The notes: a model not told the origin generated them from the sequence alone. A stretch of DNA of 64,000 nt from Methanothermococcus thermolithotrophicus DSM 2095 (GCF_946463545.1 NZ_OX296583.1:620001-684000); one strand, 5' to 3'; numbered from the stretch's first letter, positions 1 to 10,223 are shown. Translations and numbers: made by a program.

Positions 1-2
1 TT

Positions 3-329
3 TACAAAGAACATAGGGAAAAAATAAAAAAAGTAAATAAAAATCTTCCAGAAAACGACACAATTAAAGAACTTTCAAACTTCTTTGATGCATTTGGGGA
101 TCCAACAAGACTTAAAATTTTACTTGCCCTTAAAGAAGAGGAACTTTGCACCTGTGACCTATCGAATATTACCGGACTCTCGGTTTCGGCAATTTCACAT
201 CAGCCCAGGGTTTTGAAGGACAGAAAAATTGTCAATTATAGAAGGGATGGAAAAAATGTATTCTATCGTTTGGAGGATGAACACCTTAAGGAGATCTTAA
301 AAGTTGCACTAGAACATTTAGGTGAGTAA
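3..329 (+). CDS. ArsR/SmtB-family metal-sensing repressor (5' truncated by window)
   Basis: The reading frame is open from base 3 to a TAA at 327-329, so only the N-terminus is missing. The protein has the winged-helix core of ArsR/SmtB repressors: FFDAFGDPTRLKILLAL, then ELCTCDLS, then the recognition helix around SVSAISHQPRVLKDRKIV and the wing RRDGKNVFYRL. The CTC pair in ELCTCDL sits where ArsR/CadC proteins bind thiophilic metals. It stops one base before the ATG of a heavy-metal exporting ATPase, so it very likely shares its transcript and represses it until Cd, Pb or Zn is bound. The metal specificity is inferred from the motif and neighbour. Confidence 0.9.
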   Translation, partial: YKEHREKIKKVNKNLPENDTIKELSNFFDAFGDPTRLKILLALKEEELCTCDLSNITGLSVSAISHQPRVLKDRKIVNYRRDGKNVFYRLEDEHLKEILKVALEHLGE

Positions 330-330
330 A

Positions 331-2403
331 ATGTCAAAAAAACTTAAATTGAAAGGTTTAGATTGTGCAAACTGTGCATATAAGATTGAAAATGCCTTAA
401 AAAAAGAGGGGTTTGAGTCTGCATCAGTTAACTTCGCTACCGGTGAGCTCACCATTGAAGGGGATATAGAAAAAGCCAAAAATATAGTGAAGAAAGTTGA
501 TTCAGGGGTTGAAGTAATAGAAAAAGAAGAACATCACCATGACTGCCATGATCACGGTGAAGATCCAAAGAAAATGCTTTACTTCATAGTTCCATCGTTA
601 ATTCTTTTTGTAATTGGGGTACTACTTAGGTACTACTACAACTACGACAATATTTTTGTATTTGGAATATTTGTCGTAGGCTATATGTTAGTAGGGTGGA
701 AAGTTCTAAGGAACGCTGTTGTAAACTCCATCCACGGAAATGTCTTTGATGAGAACTTTCTTATGACAATAGCCACTTTAGGAGCCTTTGCTATTGGAGA
801 ATATCCTGAAGCCGTAGGTGTTATGCTCTTCTATATGGTGGGTGAGTTCTTCCAGAACTTATCAATAAATCGTTCTAGAAAATCAATTAAAGGGTTGTTA
901 GCATTAAAGGCAGACTACGCAAACTTAAAGATTGGAGATAAGACAATTAAAGTTAAACCTGAGGATGTTAAAGTTGGTGATCTAATCTTAGTAAAACCTG
1001 GAGAACGGGTACCATTGGACGGATTGGTGATTGAAGGTTCATCAACTGTTGACTCTTCAGCACTAACTGGTGAAAGTATACCTAGGGTAGTCAAAGAAGG
1101 AGATGAGCTCCTATCAGGAATATTAAACTTAAATGGTCTTTTAACAGTTAAGGTTACAAAGGAGCTCAAAGAATCGACAATTTCAAGAATCTTTGAACTA
1201 GTTGAGAACGCAAGTGCAAGAAAAGCAAAAACAGAGCGTTTTATTACCAGATTTTCCAGATACTATACTCCAATAGTCGTAGGTTTAGCAGTACTCATAG
1301 CCACAATCCCACCCCTGGTTTTTGGAGAACCTTTATCCAATTGGGTATATAGGGCATTGGTACTATTGGTTATATCCTGTCCATGTGCATTGGTGCTTTC
1401 AATTCCTTTAGGCTACTTCGGAGGAATTGGAAAGTCTGCCAAAGAGGGAATACTCGTCAAAGGTTCAAACTTTCTCGATGCACTAAGCAAAGCTAGAATT
1501 GTGGCATTTGATAAAACAGGGACTTTAACAAAAGGAGTATTTAAAACGGTACAGATAGTCGCAAAGAACAGCTTTAACAAAGATGAAATCTTAAAGTTTA
1601 TGGCATTGGCTGAAGCTCATTCAAGTCATCCAATAGCAAATGCAATAAAAGAGGCTTATGGAAAAGAAATTAATGAAAACGAGATTAAAGAACATGAGGA
1701 AATACCAGGGTATGGAGTTAGAGCCAAAATTAATGGAAAAGAAATAATGGTTGGAAACGATAGGCTTTTGCATAAATTTAACATCAAACATGACACCTGT
1801 CATGTAAAAGGTACGGTTGTCCATGTGGTTGTTGATGGAGAGTATGCAGGTTACGTAATAATATCCGACGAGATAAAAAAAGATGCTTTAGAAACCATAC
1901 AGGAGCTCAGAAAACTTGGAGTTAAAAAGATTGTAATGCTTACCGGTGACAGCAAGGATGTTGCAGAAGAGATAGCAAAAAAAATCGGCTTAGATGAGTT
2001 TTACGCTGAACTGCTACCTGAGGATAAGGTAAATATTATCGAAAAGCTTGGGGCAGAGAAAGAAAATGGTACCGTTGTTTTCGTTGGAGACGGAATAAAC
2101 GATGCCCCAGTTATTGCAAGGTCAGATTTAGGTGTTGCAATGGGAGCTCTGGGAAGTGACGTTGCCATAGAAACAGCAGATATAGTTATAATGGACGATA
2201 AACCTTCGAAGCTACCTTTAGGAATTAAAATATCAAAGAAGGTACAGAATATAGTTATGGAAAACATAATCTTAATTTTAATCGTTAAACTGTCATTTGT
2301 ACTACTCGGAGCTCTTGGACAGGTCACAATGTGGGAGGCCATATTTGCAGATGTTGGAGTTGCACTACTTGCAGTTTTTAACTCGATGAGGATATTAAAA
2401 TAG
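331..2403 (+). CDS. cadA: Heavy-metal (Zn/Cd/Pb) translocating P1B-type ATPase
   Basis: About 690 aa, an integral membrane exporter of soft divalent metals driven by ATP. In order: an N-terminal heavy-metal-associated domain with LDCANC (cysteines near residues 12 and 15), a His-rich linker (EEHHHDCHDHGED), membrane helices, the actuator TGES loop, the metal-binding CPC motif in SCPCAL, the phosphorylated DKTGT, SSHPIA with the nucleotide-binding His-Pro, and GDGIND. CPC plus a GxDCANC domain and His-rich linker points to the ZntA/CadA group rather than copper. An upstream GTG at 322 is in frame, but the ATG at 331 follows the repressor stop directly and is preferred. It forms an operon with the ArsR gene. 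Confidence 0.93.
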   Translation: MSKKLKLKGLDCANCAYKIENALKKEGFESASVNFATGELTIEGDIEKAKNIVKKVDSGVEVIEKEEHHHDCHDHGEDPKKMLYFIVPSLILFVIGVLLRYYYNYDNIFVFGIFVVGYMLVGWKVLRNAVVNSIHGNVFDENFLMTIATLGAFAIGEYPEAVGVMLFYMVGEFFQNLSINRSRKSIKGLLALKADYANLKIGDKTIKVKPEDVKVGDLILVKPGERVPLDGLVIEGSSTVDSSALTGESIPRVVKEGDELLSGILNLNGLLTVKVTKELKESTISRIFELVENASARKAKTERFITRFSRYYTPIVVGLAVLIATIPPLVFGEPLSNWVYRALVLLVISCPCALVLSIPLGYFGGIGKSAKEGILVKGSNFLDALSKARIVAFDKTGTLTKGVFKTVQIVAKNSFNKDEILKFMALAEAHSSHPIANAIKEAYGKEINENEIKEHEEIPGYGVRAKINGKEIMVGNDRLLHKFNIKHDTCHVKGTVVHVVVDGEYAGYVIISDEIKKDALETIQELRKLGVKKIVMLTGDSKDVAEEIAKKIGLDEFYAELLPEDKVNIIEKLGAEKENGTVVFVGDGINDAPVIARSDLGVAMGALGSDVAIETADIVIMDDKPSKLPLGIKISKKVQNIVMENIILILIVKLSFVLLGALGQVTMWEAIFADVGVALLAVFNSMRILK

Positions 2404-2611
2404 GGGAACAATTTAAAGTATTTAGATAACTATTTTTATTCTATTATTCTTATTCACTACTACTGCATAATTATTATTAGAATATATGTGAGTTACTCAG
2501 GTGATTGAACAAATCCCTGCGGGATTTAGTTGAATAATCTATGATTATTCAACTTCCCTGTAGCTTCGCTACAGTGGATATAGCTCACCTTCACTACGTT
2601 CAGGTGATTTT
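2404..2611. repeat. Intergenic chain of small palindromes
   Basis: This gap holds no gene but a series of perfect hairpins: 2511-2527 (7-bp arms AAATCCC), 2529-2553 (11-bp arms GTTGAATAATC around TAT) and 2558-2574 (CTGTAGC arms around TTC, which is GAA on the other strand). A looser pair, CACCT...AGGTG, covers about 2586-2606 and touches the Shine-Dalgarno of the next gene. Similar chains recur at 13.56-13.75 kb and 45.24-45.31 kb. Confidence 0.7.
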
Positions 2612-3214
2612 ATGGAAAATATAACAATTTATTTTGCAACAGGCAACCCCAACAAGATCAAAGAGGCCAATATCATTTTAAAAGACTTAGATGGCATAAA
2701 TATCGAGCAGATAAAATGCCCTTATCCAGAAATTCAAGGAACACTTGAAGAGGTTTCAGAATTCGGAGCTAAATATGTTTATGAGAAAATAAATTATGAA
2801 AATCATAGATTTTCAAATCCAGTGGGAAAACCGATAATAGTTGAAGATAGTGGTTTTTTTGTTGAAGAGCTCAATGGATTCCCAGGTACATATTCAAAAT
2901 ATGTTCAAGAAACCATAGGAAATGAAGGAATTTTAAAACTTCTCGAAGGTAAGGAAAACAGAAATGCCTATTTTAAAACTGTTATTGGATACTGCGATGA
3001 AAATGGAGTTAAATTATTTAAGGGAATTGTAAGGGGAAAAGTCTCAGAGGAAATTAGAAGTAAAGGATTTGGATTCGCCTATGACAGTATATTTATTCCT
3101 GAAGGGGAAGATAGAACTTTTGCAGAAATGACTGCCGAAGAAAAAAGTGAAATATCACATAGAAAAAGAGCTTTTGAGGAATTTAAAAAACATTTAGAGA
3201 ACTTAAAAAAATAA
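2612..3214 (+). CDS. XTP/dITP (non-canonical purine NTP) pyrophosphatase, HAM1 family
   Basis: 200 aa, close in length to the characterised Methanocaldococcus jannaschii protein Mj0226. It hydrolyses dITP, XTP and related deaminated purine nucleotides to monophosphate and pyrophosphate, keeping them out of DNA and RNA. Family signatures are the N-terminal [12 protein letters not shown], the [16 protein letters not shown] metal/base-binding stretch, and C-terminal [24 protein letters not shown]. The ATG follows a GGTGAT Shine-Dalgarno. It reads in the same direction as the CitG-like gene 48 bp downstream; the gap contains an imperfect hairpin. Confidence 0.95.
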   Translation: MENITIYFATGNPNKIKEANIILKDLDGINIEQIKCPYPEIQGTLEEVSEFGAKYVYEKINYENHRFSNPVGKPIIVEDSGFFVEELNGFPGTYSKYVQETIGNEGILKLLEGKENRNAYFKTVIGYCDENGVKLFKGIVRGKVSEEIRSKGFGFAYDSIFIPEGEDRTFAEMTAEEKSEISHRKRAFEEFKKHLENLKK

Positions 3215-3262
3215 CATTATGAAAATCAAAGACTTTCAATACCCTAAACGGGAAGTGAGATT

Positions 3263-4147
3263 ATGGATTCATTCGACATTATGAAAGCATCACAAATTGC
3301 TTGCTGTCTTGAAGTGAGCAGTTTTAAACCTGGAAATGTGCACAGAAACAGAGATTATAAAGATATAATGTACCACCACTTTATAGCCTCAGGAATAGGT
3401 TTTGGAAATATTGTTTATGAAGCTTCCAAGGATAGCAAAAATTCAGGATACTACATAAAAAAAGGGGTCATAGAGTCTAAAAAATGGTCTCCAACAAATG
3501 CAAACCTTGGAATAGTAATGTTACATATGCCTATTGCAATGGCATCTGGAAAGCTTGAGAAGTTTAATGAAGATAAATTAAAGAAAGAACTAAAGGAAAT
3601 TGTATCAAATACCACAACAGAAGACGCCATTAATGTGTATGATGCCATTAACATAGCCATGGCTGGTGGATTAAACACTCCAGAAGAAGGTCCTGATGTA
3701 TCGTCAGAAGATGCTAAAAAAGAATTAATTGAAAAGAATTTAACACTCTACGATGTTTTCAAGATATCTTCCGAATGGGACAATATATCAAAGGAATGGA
3801 CCGATAATTTTCAAATATCCTTTAAAGGCTACAATTTATTAAAAGAATACTACGAAGAGTTTGAAAACATAAATTTGTCAATAACAAAGACATTTTTAAA
3901 AATACTCTCCGAATATCCGGATACACTGATTTCTAGGAAAAAAGGAATTGAAAATTCAAAAATGGTCTCAGAAATGGCTAAAGAAGTTCTGGAAAACTTT
4001 AACCAGGAAAAGGTAATCGAGTTCGATAAATTTTTATCCAAAGAGGGAAATAAGTTAAATCCAGGAACCACTGCAGATTTAATAGCATCATCTTTAATGA
4101 TATATCTACTCGATAGAATCGATAAAAATAATACTGTGTTGTGGTAA
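3263..4147 (+). CDS. Triphosphoribosyl-dephospho-CoA synthase (CitG/MdcB)-family protein
   Basis: 294 aa. The start ([24 protein letters not shown]) and the [14 protein letters not shown] and [16 protein letters not shown] segments match the CitG/MdcB family. In bacteria that family makes the prosthetic-group precursor of citrate and malonate lyases from ATP and dephospho-CoA. Methanogens generally lack those lyases, so the in vivo substrate here is unknown. It may act on another nucleotide or cofactor. The start is an ATG after a GTGAG-like Shine-Dalgarno. It converges on the minus-strand pair that ends at 4159. Confidence 0.75.
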   Translation: MDSFDIMKASQIACCLEVSSFKPGNVHRNRDYKDIMYHHFIASGIGFGNIVYEASKDSKNSGYYIKKGVIESKKWSPTNANLGIVMLHMPIAMASGKLEKFNEDKLKKELKEIVSNTTTEDAINVYDAINIAMAGGLNTPEEGPDVSSEDAKKELIEKNLTLYDVFKISSEWDNISKEWTDNFQISFKGYNLLKEYYEEFENINLSITKTFLKILSEYPDTLISRKKGIENSKMVSEMAKEVLENFNQEKVIEFDKFLSKEGNKLNPGTTADLIASSLMIYLLDRIDKNNTVLW

Positions 4148-4158
4148 AATTAAGTTAT

Positions 4159-4626
4159 TTATTTTTTAATTTCTTTCAGTTTGTTTATTATGTTATTTAA
4201 ATTTTCTTTAACTCTTTCTATTTCATCTTTTTCATTTTTATTTACATATTCGGATAACTCTTTTTCTAATTCATTTTTTGCTTTTTGAATTTCATCTATT
4301 GAATACCTATCATTTAAATCTATTAATTTACCAAGATTAATTGAACCTATTAATGAAGTCATAAGGAGCTCATATTTTAAAATATTGGTAATATTAGTAT
4401 CACAATATGCCAACCACAATATATTTATGATTTTTTTATCCACATCATCTGAGATTTTAAAAGTAGTATTTGTTTTTATTCCCGTATCTGTTTTTTCTGT
4501 ATCAGTAATCGGAATATAAAATTTATTTATTAAATCCAATAAATAGCGTTTATTGATTTCCTTTAATTTATCTATGACATAGAAAAAACAATCATATTTA
4601 TTTAAAGTATATGATTCTTTCAACAT
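4159..4626 (-). CDS. Hypothetical helical protein, partner of adjacent membrane protein
   Basis: 155 aa, Lys/Asn/Ile-rich, no recognised family. The C-terminal third (KNELEKELSEYVNKNEKDEIERVKENLNNIINKLKEIKK in pattern) is a charged amphipathic helix, probably coiled coil; no signal peptide or membrane segment is evident. It begins 17 bp after the stop of the 488-aa membrane protein on the same strand, so the two are probably co-transcribed and may interact. Function is unknown. Confidence 0.6.
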   Translation of the reverse strand: MLKESYTLNKYDCFFYVIDKLKEINKRYLLDLINKFYIPITDTEKTDTGIKTNTTFKISDDVDKKIINILWLAYCDTNITNILKYELLMTSLIGSINLGKLIDLNDRYSIDEIQKAKNELEKELSEYVNKNEKDEIERVKENLNNIINKLKEIKK

Positions 4627-4643
4627 AACTTTATAGATATTAT

Positions 4644-6110
4644 TTATTTCATCATTAATTTTATCAATTTCAGGCGGTTGTATGAAGTATTTATCATCTG
4701 AATTTGAAGTTTTAGGTATGGAGTATATGAAGGTTTATCTAAACTTTCAATTTTTTCTTTTAATTCATTGATATTCATTAATATAAACTGATAGCTATTG
4801 TCTCTTATGGCTCTTTTTACTGTTCCATATTCTCCATATGGATTATATATTTTTTTAAGAAATTCTTCTAATAACCATAAATAACAACTATCCTTAGACC
4901 GTTCATATTCGAAAATTATTTTAAATGAAATCGTCTTAAAAACATCGTGGTTTGAGGTGTACAATGATATGGTATATTTTTCAAAAAGTTTTCCTATGGT
5001 TTCGATTATTTTATCTGTAAATATTATTTTAAATCTTTTAATTTCATCATTCTTAGCATTTAATGACATACCGTTTTCATAAATTGTTTCTATTATTTCC
5101 AGTTCCAAATCAATGTCGTTGTTATTATTTATTTTCACTTCTGCAATTTTATATAATGCGTCTATTGATGATTCATAAACCTTATGCCATAATGGGTCTT
5201 TTGACTCTTTTTTATTTAATATACTGGTATATTCATTTATTATACGCCTTATAACAAAAGTATAATCTATAAAATACCCCTGATTCTTTGGATTATTACC
5301 ATACTTTTTAAATAATTTCTCATAATATCCCCCTAATGAAGATATGCACTTTTCCGCAGTATCTAAATCACCGGATTCTAATTGGTTTTTTATTATTTTA
5401 TATACTCTGAATAAAGAATTATATTCCACGGGTTTTTCTATTTTCTTTTTATCCTTAGACTTTCCATTAGTGCCATTATTCCCGTTATTATTAGTTTTAA
5501 TTTCTTTTTTCAATAAATTTTTTAATTTCTCCATATATGTTAGGTTTTTTATTTTTCTAATTATTTTATTTTTCCAATTATCTTTGGAAAGTTCTTCTTT
5601 TGATAATTTTTCTAATACATAGCAGATTGATTCTGAGGGATTAACAATTTCACAAACTTTTTTAATATATGAAAGAAAAGTACATACGCTTAGTAAAATA
5701 CCGAAAATTACAACTAAAACTAAATATACATTAAATACTTTCATAATGGCACTAAGCAATAATATAATAGATAAATATAGAATTACTGCTAAAAATTTTA
5801 AAAATACTTCATCTTCAAGAAATAATTTCATTATTACGGTTCCCCGTTTATCAGAAATATGTTGTATTATCAATGTAGTAATTGAAATAAAGATGCCACT
5901 TACAGTAAAAATAGCTATGGCAACATCTATTAAGCCATCATTTAACTCATTTAATCCATAATCTAAAAGATTATAACGTATTATGTTATTTATTATCCCA
6001 ATAGTATAATTATAATCTACAAAAATATCAAGAATAAATGCACCAATTAAAATCAATAAGCCCCAATATGAAGATTTTATTAAATCCCCCATAAATTTAA
6101 TATTACCCAT
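4644..6110 (-). CDS. Hypothetical membrane protein, DUF2254-like
   Basis: 488 aa. The N-terminal 160 residues contain about four hydrophobic segments (SSYWGLLILIGAFILDIF, DVAIAIFTVSGIFISITTLI, FLAVILYLSIILLLSAIM and VYLVLVVIFGILLSVCTF). The rest is soluble and helical, with an Asn/Gly/Lys-rich linker (KTNNNGNNGTNGKSKDKKK) near residue 210. The layout resembles the DUF2254 predicted membrane proteins, though I cannot confirm homology. The start has a GGGGTG Shine-Dalgarno on the minus strand. Together with the 155-aa gene it forms an isolated two-gene unit between housekeeping genes on the opposite strand. Function is unknown. Confidence 0.65.
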   Translation of the reverse strand: MGNIKFMGDLIKSSYWGLLILIGAFILDIFVDYNYTIGIINNIIRYNLLDYGLNELNDGLIDVAIAIFTVSGIFISITTLIIQHISDKRGTVIMKLFLEDEVFLKFLAVILYLSIILLLSAIMKVFNVYLVLVVIFGILLSVCTFLSYIKKVCEIVNPSESICYVLEKLSKEELSKDNWKNKIIRKIKNLTYMEKLKNLLKKEIKTNNNGNNGTNGKSKDKKKIEKPVEYNSLFRVYKIIKNQLESGDLDTAEKCISSLGGYYEKLFKKYGNNPKNQGYFIDYTFVIRRIINEYTSILNKKESKDPLWHKVYESSIDALYKIAEVKINNNNDIDLELEIIETIYENGMSLNAKNDEIKRFKIIFTDKIIETIGKLFEKYTISLYTSNHDVFKTISFKIIFEYERSKDSCYLWLLEEFLKKIYNPYGEYGTVKRAIRDNSYQFILMNINELKEKIESLDKPSYTPYLKLQIQMINTSYNRLKLIKLMMK

Positions 6111-6314
6111 ATATGCACCCCAATAATCAATAATAAAACAATATTATAAATTGAATTTGTCGTATAAAACATATTGGAAGTATTAAATATCTTTTTATAA
6201 TCTATTTTTATTCATAATTCATATTCAGTAAATTATATATGCAATCCTTTTTTAACTACTTTAAATAAGGTAATGGAAGATTATGTGTTTAAAATTATAT
6301 TCAACGGTGATTAG

Positions 6315-8045
6315 ATGAGCGAAGATAAATACGATAAAATCATAGATTTGGCAAAGAGAAGAGGTTATCTATGGAGCTCCTTTGAGGTATATGGTGGTAT
6401 CGCAGGTTTTGTTGATTATGGTCCTTTAGGCGCAATATTAAAAAATAACGTTATTGAAACCTGGAGAAAGCACTATATTGTTAAAGAAGAGTTTTACGAA
6501 ATAGACAGTCCAACTGTAACACCGTATGAAGTATTAAAGGCTTCAGGACACGTGGATAACTTTACAGATCCGATGATTGAATGTAAAGAGTGTTTGGAAG
6601 CTTTTAGGGCAGACCACATAATAGAAGAAAAAGTAGATATTGATACAGAAGGAAAAACACTACATGAGCTCGATGAGTTAATAAAAGAACACGAGATTAA
6701 ATGTCCAAAATGTGGTGGAGAATTTGACAAGGTTAAAGAGTATAATTTAATGTTTGTTACATCAATAGGTCCTGGTGGAAAGAGAACAGGATACATGAGA
6801 CCTGAAACAGCTCAAGGAATATTCATACAGTTTAGAAGAATATCCCAGTTCTTTAGAAACAAATTACCATTTGGAGTTGCCCAGATTGGTAAGGCATATA
6901 GAAACGAAATTTCACCTAGGCAGGGAGTTATCAGATTGAGGGAATTCACCCAGGCAGAAGGAGAGTACTTTGTTCATCCAAATATAAAGGACTGTGAAAA
7001 ATTCAAGTACGTAGAAAATGAAGTAATCCCACTTTTACCTGCTAAAACCCAGATGGATGAAAACTTAAAACCAGAAGAAAAAGTAGTTCAAATGACACTA
7101 AAAGAAGCTGTTGAAAAGGGAATAATAAGACATGAAACAATAGCATACTTCATAGCAGTAGCTAAGAAGTTTTTATTGGATATTGGTATTGACGAGAAAA
7201 AATTGAGGTTTAGACAGCACCTACCAAATGAAATGGCCCACTATGCCATAGATTGTTGGGATGCTGAAATATATACAGAAAGATTTGGTTGGATTGAGTG
7301 TATAGGAATTGCAGATAGAACCGATTACGATCTAAAGGCACATATGAACCACAGCGGTGTTGATTTAAGAGTATTTGTAGAGTTTGACGAACCAAAAGAA
7401 GTTGAAGTTTATGAAGTTGAATTAAACTACAAAGTTGTTGGTAGGATATTTAAAAAAGATGCAAAATTGATTGAAGAAGCCCTAAAAAACATGGAAAACG
7501 ATGAAATGGAAGAACTTGTAAATTCATTAAATAAAGATGGAAAATATATTTTAAAAGTAGGTGAAAAAGAATTTGAAATTTTAAACGACTATTTAAAAAT
7601 AAACAAAGTTAAAAAGAAAATAAGCGGGGAAAAAGTATTGCCCCACGTTATAGAACCATCCCATGGTATAGACAGGATAACATACTGTTTAATTGAACAT
7701 TCATTTAAGGAAGAGGAAGATAGAACCTACCTAGATTTAAAACCACACGTAGCTCCTATAAAAGTTGGTGTCTTTCCACTGGTAAATAAACAAGGTATGC
7801 CAGAGATTGCAAAAGAGATAAAGGACATGTTAAGAAACAACGGCATTATTGCTGAATATGATGACAGCGGAGCTATAGGAAGAAGGTACATGAGAATGGA
7901 TGAGATAGGTACACCATTCTGTATAACCGTTGATGGCGACACACTGAAGGACAATACAGTAACGCTCAGAGAAAGAAACTCAAGAGAGCAAAAGAGAATT
8001 AAAATTGAAGAAGTTGTTGACTATATTAAATCGTCCTTGCATTAA
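6315..8045 (+). CDS. glyS: Glycyl-tRNA synthetase (class II, archaeal/eukaryal type)
   Basis: 576 aa, full length for the alpha2-type enzyme that charges tRNA-Gly with glycine in the cytoplasm. Visible elements: an N-terminal block (LAKRRGYLWSSFEVYGGIAGFVDYGPLG); a Cys-rich insertion (CKECLEAF ... IKCPKCGGEF) able to bind zinc; TGYMRPETAQGIF; motif 2 (AYRNEISPRQGVIRLREFTQAEGE); motif 3 (SHGIDRITYCLIEHSF); and the C-terminal anticodon-binding domain (APIKVGVFPLV ... IGRRYMRMDEIGTPFCITVD). Start ATG follows GGTGATTAG. It is transcribed alone. Confidence 0.97.
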   Translation: MSEDKYDKIIDLAKRRGYLWSSFEVYGGIAGFVDYGPLGAILKNNVIETWRKHYIVKEEFYEIDSPTVTPYEVLKASGHVDNFTDPMIECKECLEAFRADHIIEEKVDIDTEGKTLHELDELIKEHEIKCPKCGGEFDKVKEYNLMFVTSIGPGGKRTGYMRPETAQGIFIQFRRISQFFRNKLPFGVAQIGKAYRNEISPRQGVIRLREFTQAEGEYFVHPNIKDCEKFKYVENEVIPLLPAKTQMDENLKPEEKVVQMTLKEAVEKGIIRHETIAYFIAVAKKFLLDIGIDEKKLRFRQHLPNEMAHYAIDCWDAEIYTERFGWIECIGIADRTDYDLKAHMNHSGVDLRVFVEFDEPKEVEVYEVELNYKVVGRIFKKDAKLIEEALKNMENDEMEELVNSLNKDGKYILKVGEKEFEILNDYLKINKVKKKISGEKVLPHVIEPSHGIDRITYCLIEHSFKEEEDRTYLDLKPHVAPIKVGVFPLVNKQGMPEIAKEIKDMLRNNGIIAEYDDSGAIGRRYMRMDEIGTPFCITVDGDTLKDNTVTLRERNSREQKRIKIEEVVDYIKSSLH

Positions 8046-8224
8046 AATAGAATTTCATTTTCTTTTCTTTACAATTTTTTGATTTATTATGAATTTTTCT
8101 GATTCGTCGAGACCTTTGTTTTTGTCAGGTTTTAATTTGTTAATAATATACACCCATAAAATATAAATATTGAATATTATTAAGTCTAAATATCATAATA
8201 ACAAATAATATAAATTGTGATAAT

Positions 8225-8851
8225 ATGGTGAATAATGTAAAGGAAGAAGTTAAAACATACTGGGATTTTAGAAGTGATTCCTATGATAATTCTCCCGGTC
8301 ATTCTGGTTTTGTAGATATTTGGAGAACTGTTTTATCTGAAACTTTTAAAGGGAAAATGAAAATCCTTGATGTCGGATGTGGAACAGGTTTTTTATCCTT
8401 GATTTTAGCTGAATTAGGGCATGATGTTATAGGTGTGGATTTATCTGAGGGAATGCTCAGTAAAGCAAAAAAGAAGGCGGAAGAGAATGGATATGATATT
8501 TTATTCAAATTAGGGGATGCCGAAAATCTACCTTTTGAGAATGACTCTTTTGATGCTATTGTGGAGAGGCACATACTATGGACGCTCCCAAATCCAGAAA
8601 AAGCCATTAATGGATGGGCCAAACTTCTAAAAAATGGAGGTAAATTGATATTGATTGAAAGTGAAAAGAAGGAAGGAAATGTTGCCAACCACCACTATAA
8701 CGAAGAAATTGCAAAGGAGCTCCCTTTTTCAAACGGCATAGATTTGGAAAAATTCAAAGAGATAGCAAATGAATGCAATTTAACATTTAAAGTAGAAACT
8801 TTGGACTGCGAGAAGATAAATTTAATGATTGTTTGCGAAAAAACTTGTTAA
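8225..8851 (+). CDS. Class I SAM-dependent methyltransferase (UbiE/COQ5-like fold)
   Basis: 208 aa. Motif I is ILDVGCGTGFLSL (SAM glycine loop), followed by the acidic ribose-binding VIGVDLSEGML, then LGDAENLPFENDSFDAIVERHILW and LLKNGGKLILIE. It is soluble, and the substrate cannot be read from the sequence. It lies 152 bp upstream of the nitrogenase component-1-like genes in the same direction. The gap is AT-rich and probably carries its own promoter, so co-transcription is uncertain. A role in the same pathway, for example methylating a substrate or product of the reductase, is only a positional inference. Confidence 0.85.
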   Translation: MVNNVKEEVKTYWDFRSDSYDNSPGHSGFVDIWRTVLSETFKGKMKILDVGCGTGFLSLILAELGHDVIGVDLSEGMLSKAKKKAEENGYDILFKLGDAENLPFENDSFDAIVERHILWTLPNPEKAINGWAKLLKNGGKLILIESEKKEGNVANHHYNEEIAKELPFSNGIDLEKFKEIANECNLTFKVETLDCEKINLMIVCEKTC

Positions 8852-9003
8852 TTTTTCTTTATTTGATTTTATCGATATATAGTTGAATAATATAAATGTA
8901 TATTTGATAATAAATAATTAGTAATAAATAATAAATATTATGTAATAATTTATGTTAAATTACATTAAAATATTAATAAACTAAAAATTCATTTGGTGAT
9001 TCA

Positions 9004-10212
9004 ATGGAACCTTTGCAGGGTTGTAGGATGATTGGAGCCATTAGGGCATTTAATGGAATACTTGACGGATATTCAATATTACACTCACCACCTGGATGCC
9101 ATTCTGGTGTGATGATGTTGGAAGTTTTGCAAGATAACAGCGATTGGAGAATTGCAGTTTCTGGAATGCATCAAAGGGATTTGGTTTATGGGGCGGAGAA
9201 CAAGTGCTTATTGGCAATAAAAAAGGTATATGAGACCATTAAACCAAATTTTATTGTTGCTATGGATTGCTGTTCATCAGGTATTTTAGGAGAAGATTTA
9301 GAGAGCATTGTTAATTTAGCAAAGGATGAAATTGATAAAGATATAATCTATTTTAGCGGAGCAGGATATCACAGTTTGGCATATTCAGGTTATGATGAAG
9401 CATTAAAATCATTAGTTCAATTTATGGAGCAAAAAGAAACCATTCCAAACTCAATAAATTTGATTGGTATAAAAATCGATGATTTTAAGGCTAAGGAAGA
9501 TATTGAAGAAATAAGGAGGATTTGCTGTAATGCAGGAGTTAATATAAATTCTATTTTAACCTGCGATACTTTTGATGCCATAAAGAATGCTCCAAATGCT
9601 GAATTAAATGTCGTCTTTGGAGATGGAATTAAATTGGCAGAATTAATGAAAAAGAAATTTGACATCCCATATGTTGTTGTTGATTATCCATATGGCTTAA
9701 ATGGGACCTTGGAATTTTTAAACTCGCTAAATGAGCATGTTAATGTTGATTTTGAGTTTGTTGAAGAGGAAAAGAAGAGGATAATCAAAACTGTTGAAAA
9801 GGTTCAGTTCTATTTAAAAGGATTCTACGGCATGAGCTCCGCAGTAGTTGGAGATTATAAGGCATTTGGATTTGCCAAATTTTTGTCTGATGAGATAGGG
9901 TTTGACATTGATACCTTGGGCGTTTCAAAATTTTACAATATCAACAGCAAAATAAAGGAAATTAAGGATATCGTGGAAAATATTGTTATAGACGACAGAA
10001 AGGAGCTGGAAGATAAAATTATGGAAAATAACATTGAGATACTGTTTGGTTCCAGTTATGAAAAGAAAATGGCACAAAATAAAAACATACCATTAATAAG
10101 GTTCTCCTATCCAGTAGTTGATGAAATATCTTTAAGTAATACTCCACTTGCTGGATTTAGGGGAGCTCCTATAATTATTGAAAGAATTATAAATGAAATT
10201 ACAAAGGCATAA
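9004..10212 (+). CDS. Nitrogenase component 1-like subunit (short)
   Basis: 402 aa, oxidoreductase/nitrogenase component 1 superfamily (NifD/K, ChlN/B, BchY/Z relatives). Three N-terminal cysteines sit in the P-cluster-type pattern: C7 in PLQGCRMIGA, C32 in SPPGCHSG and C89/C90 in AMDCCSSGILGED. SGMHQRDLVYGAENK matches the E/D-x-VFGG block. At the position where NifD carries its FeMo-co cysteine (after the AELNVV segment) this protein has FGDGIKLA, so a FeMo-cofactor is not expected. It is 11 bp upstream of the 467-aa subunit and probably forms a heteromeric complex with it, reduced by the NifH-like protein. The CfbD signature of F430 synthesis is not apparent, so I regard it as an uncharacterised branch. 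Confidence 0.85.
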   Translation: MEPLQGCRMIGAIRAFNGILDGYSILHSPPGCHSGVMMLEVLQDNSDWRIAVSGMHQRDLVYGAENKCLLAIKKVYETIKPNFIVAMDCCSSGILGEDLESIVNLAKDEIDKDIIYFSGAGYHSLAYSGYDEALKSLVQFMEQKETIPNSINLIGIKIDDFKAKEDIEEIRRICCNAGVNINSILTCDTFDAIKNAPNAELNVVFGDGIKLAELMKKKFDIPYVVVDYPYGLNGTLEFLNSLNEHVNVDFEFVEEEKKRIIKTVEKVQFYLKGFYGMSSAVVGDYKAFGFAKFLSDEIGFDIDTLGVSKFYNINSKIKEIKDIVENIVIDDRKELEDKIMENNIEILFGSSYEKKMAQNKNIPLIRFSYPVVDEISLSNTPLAGFRGAPIIIERIINEITKA

Positions 10213-10223
10213 TAGGTGGCGAT

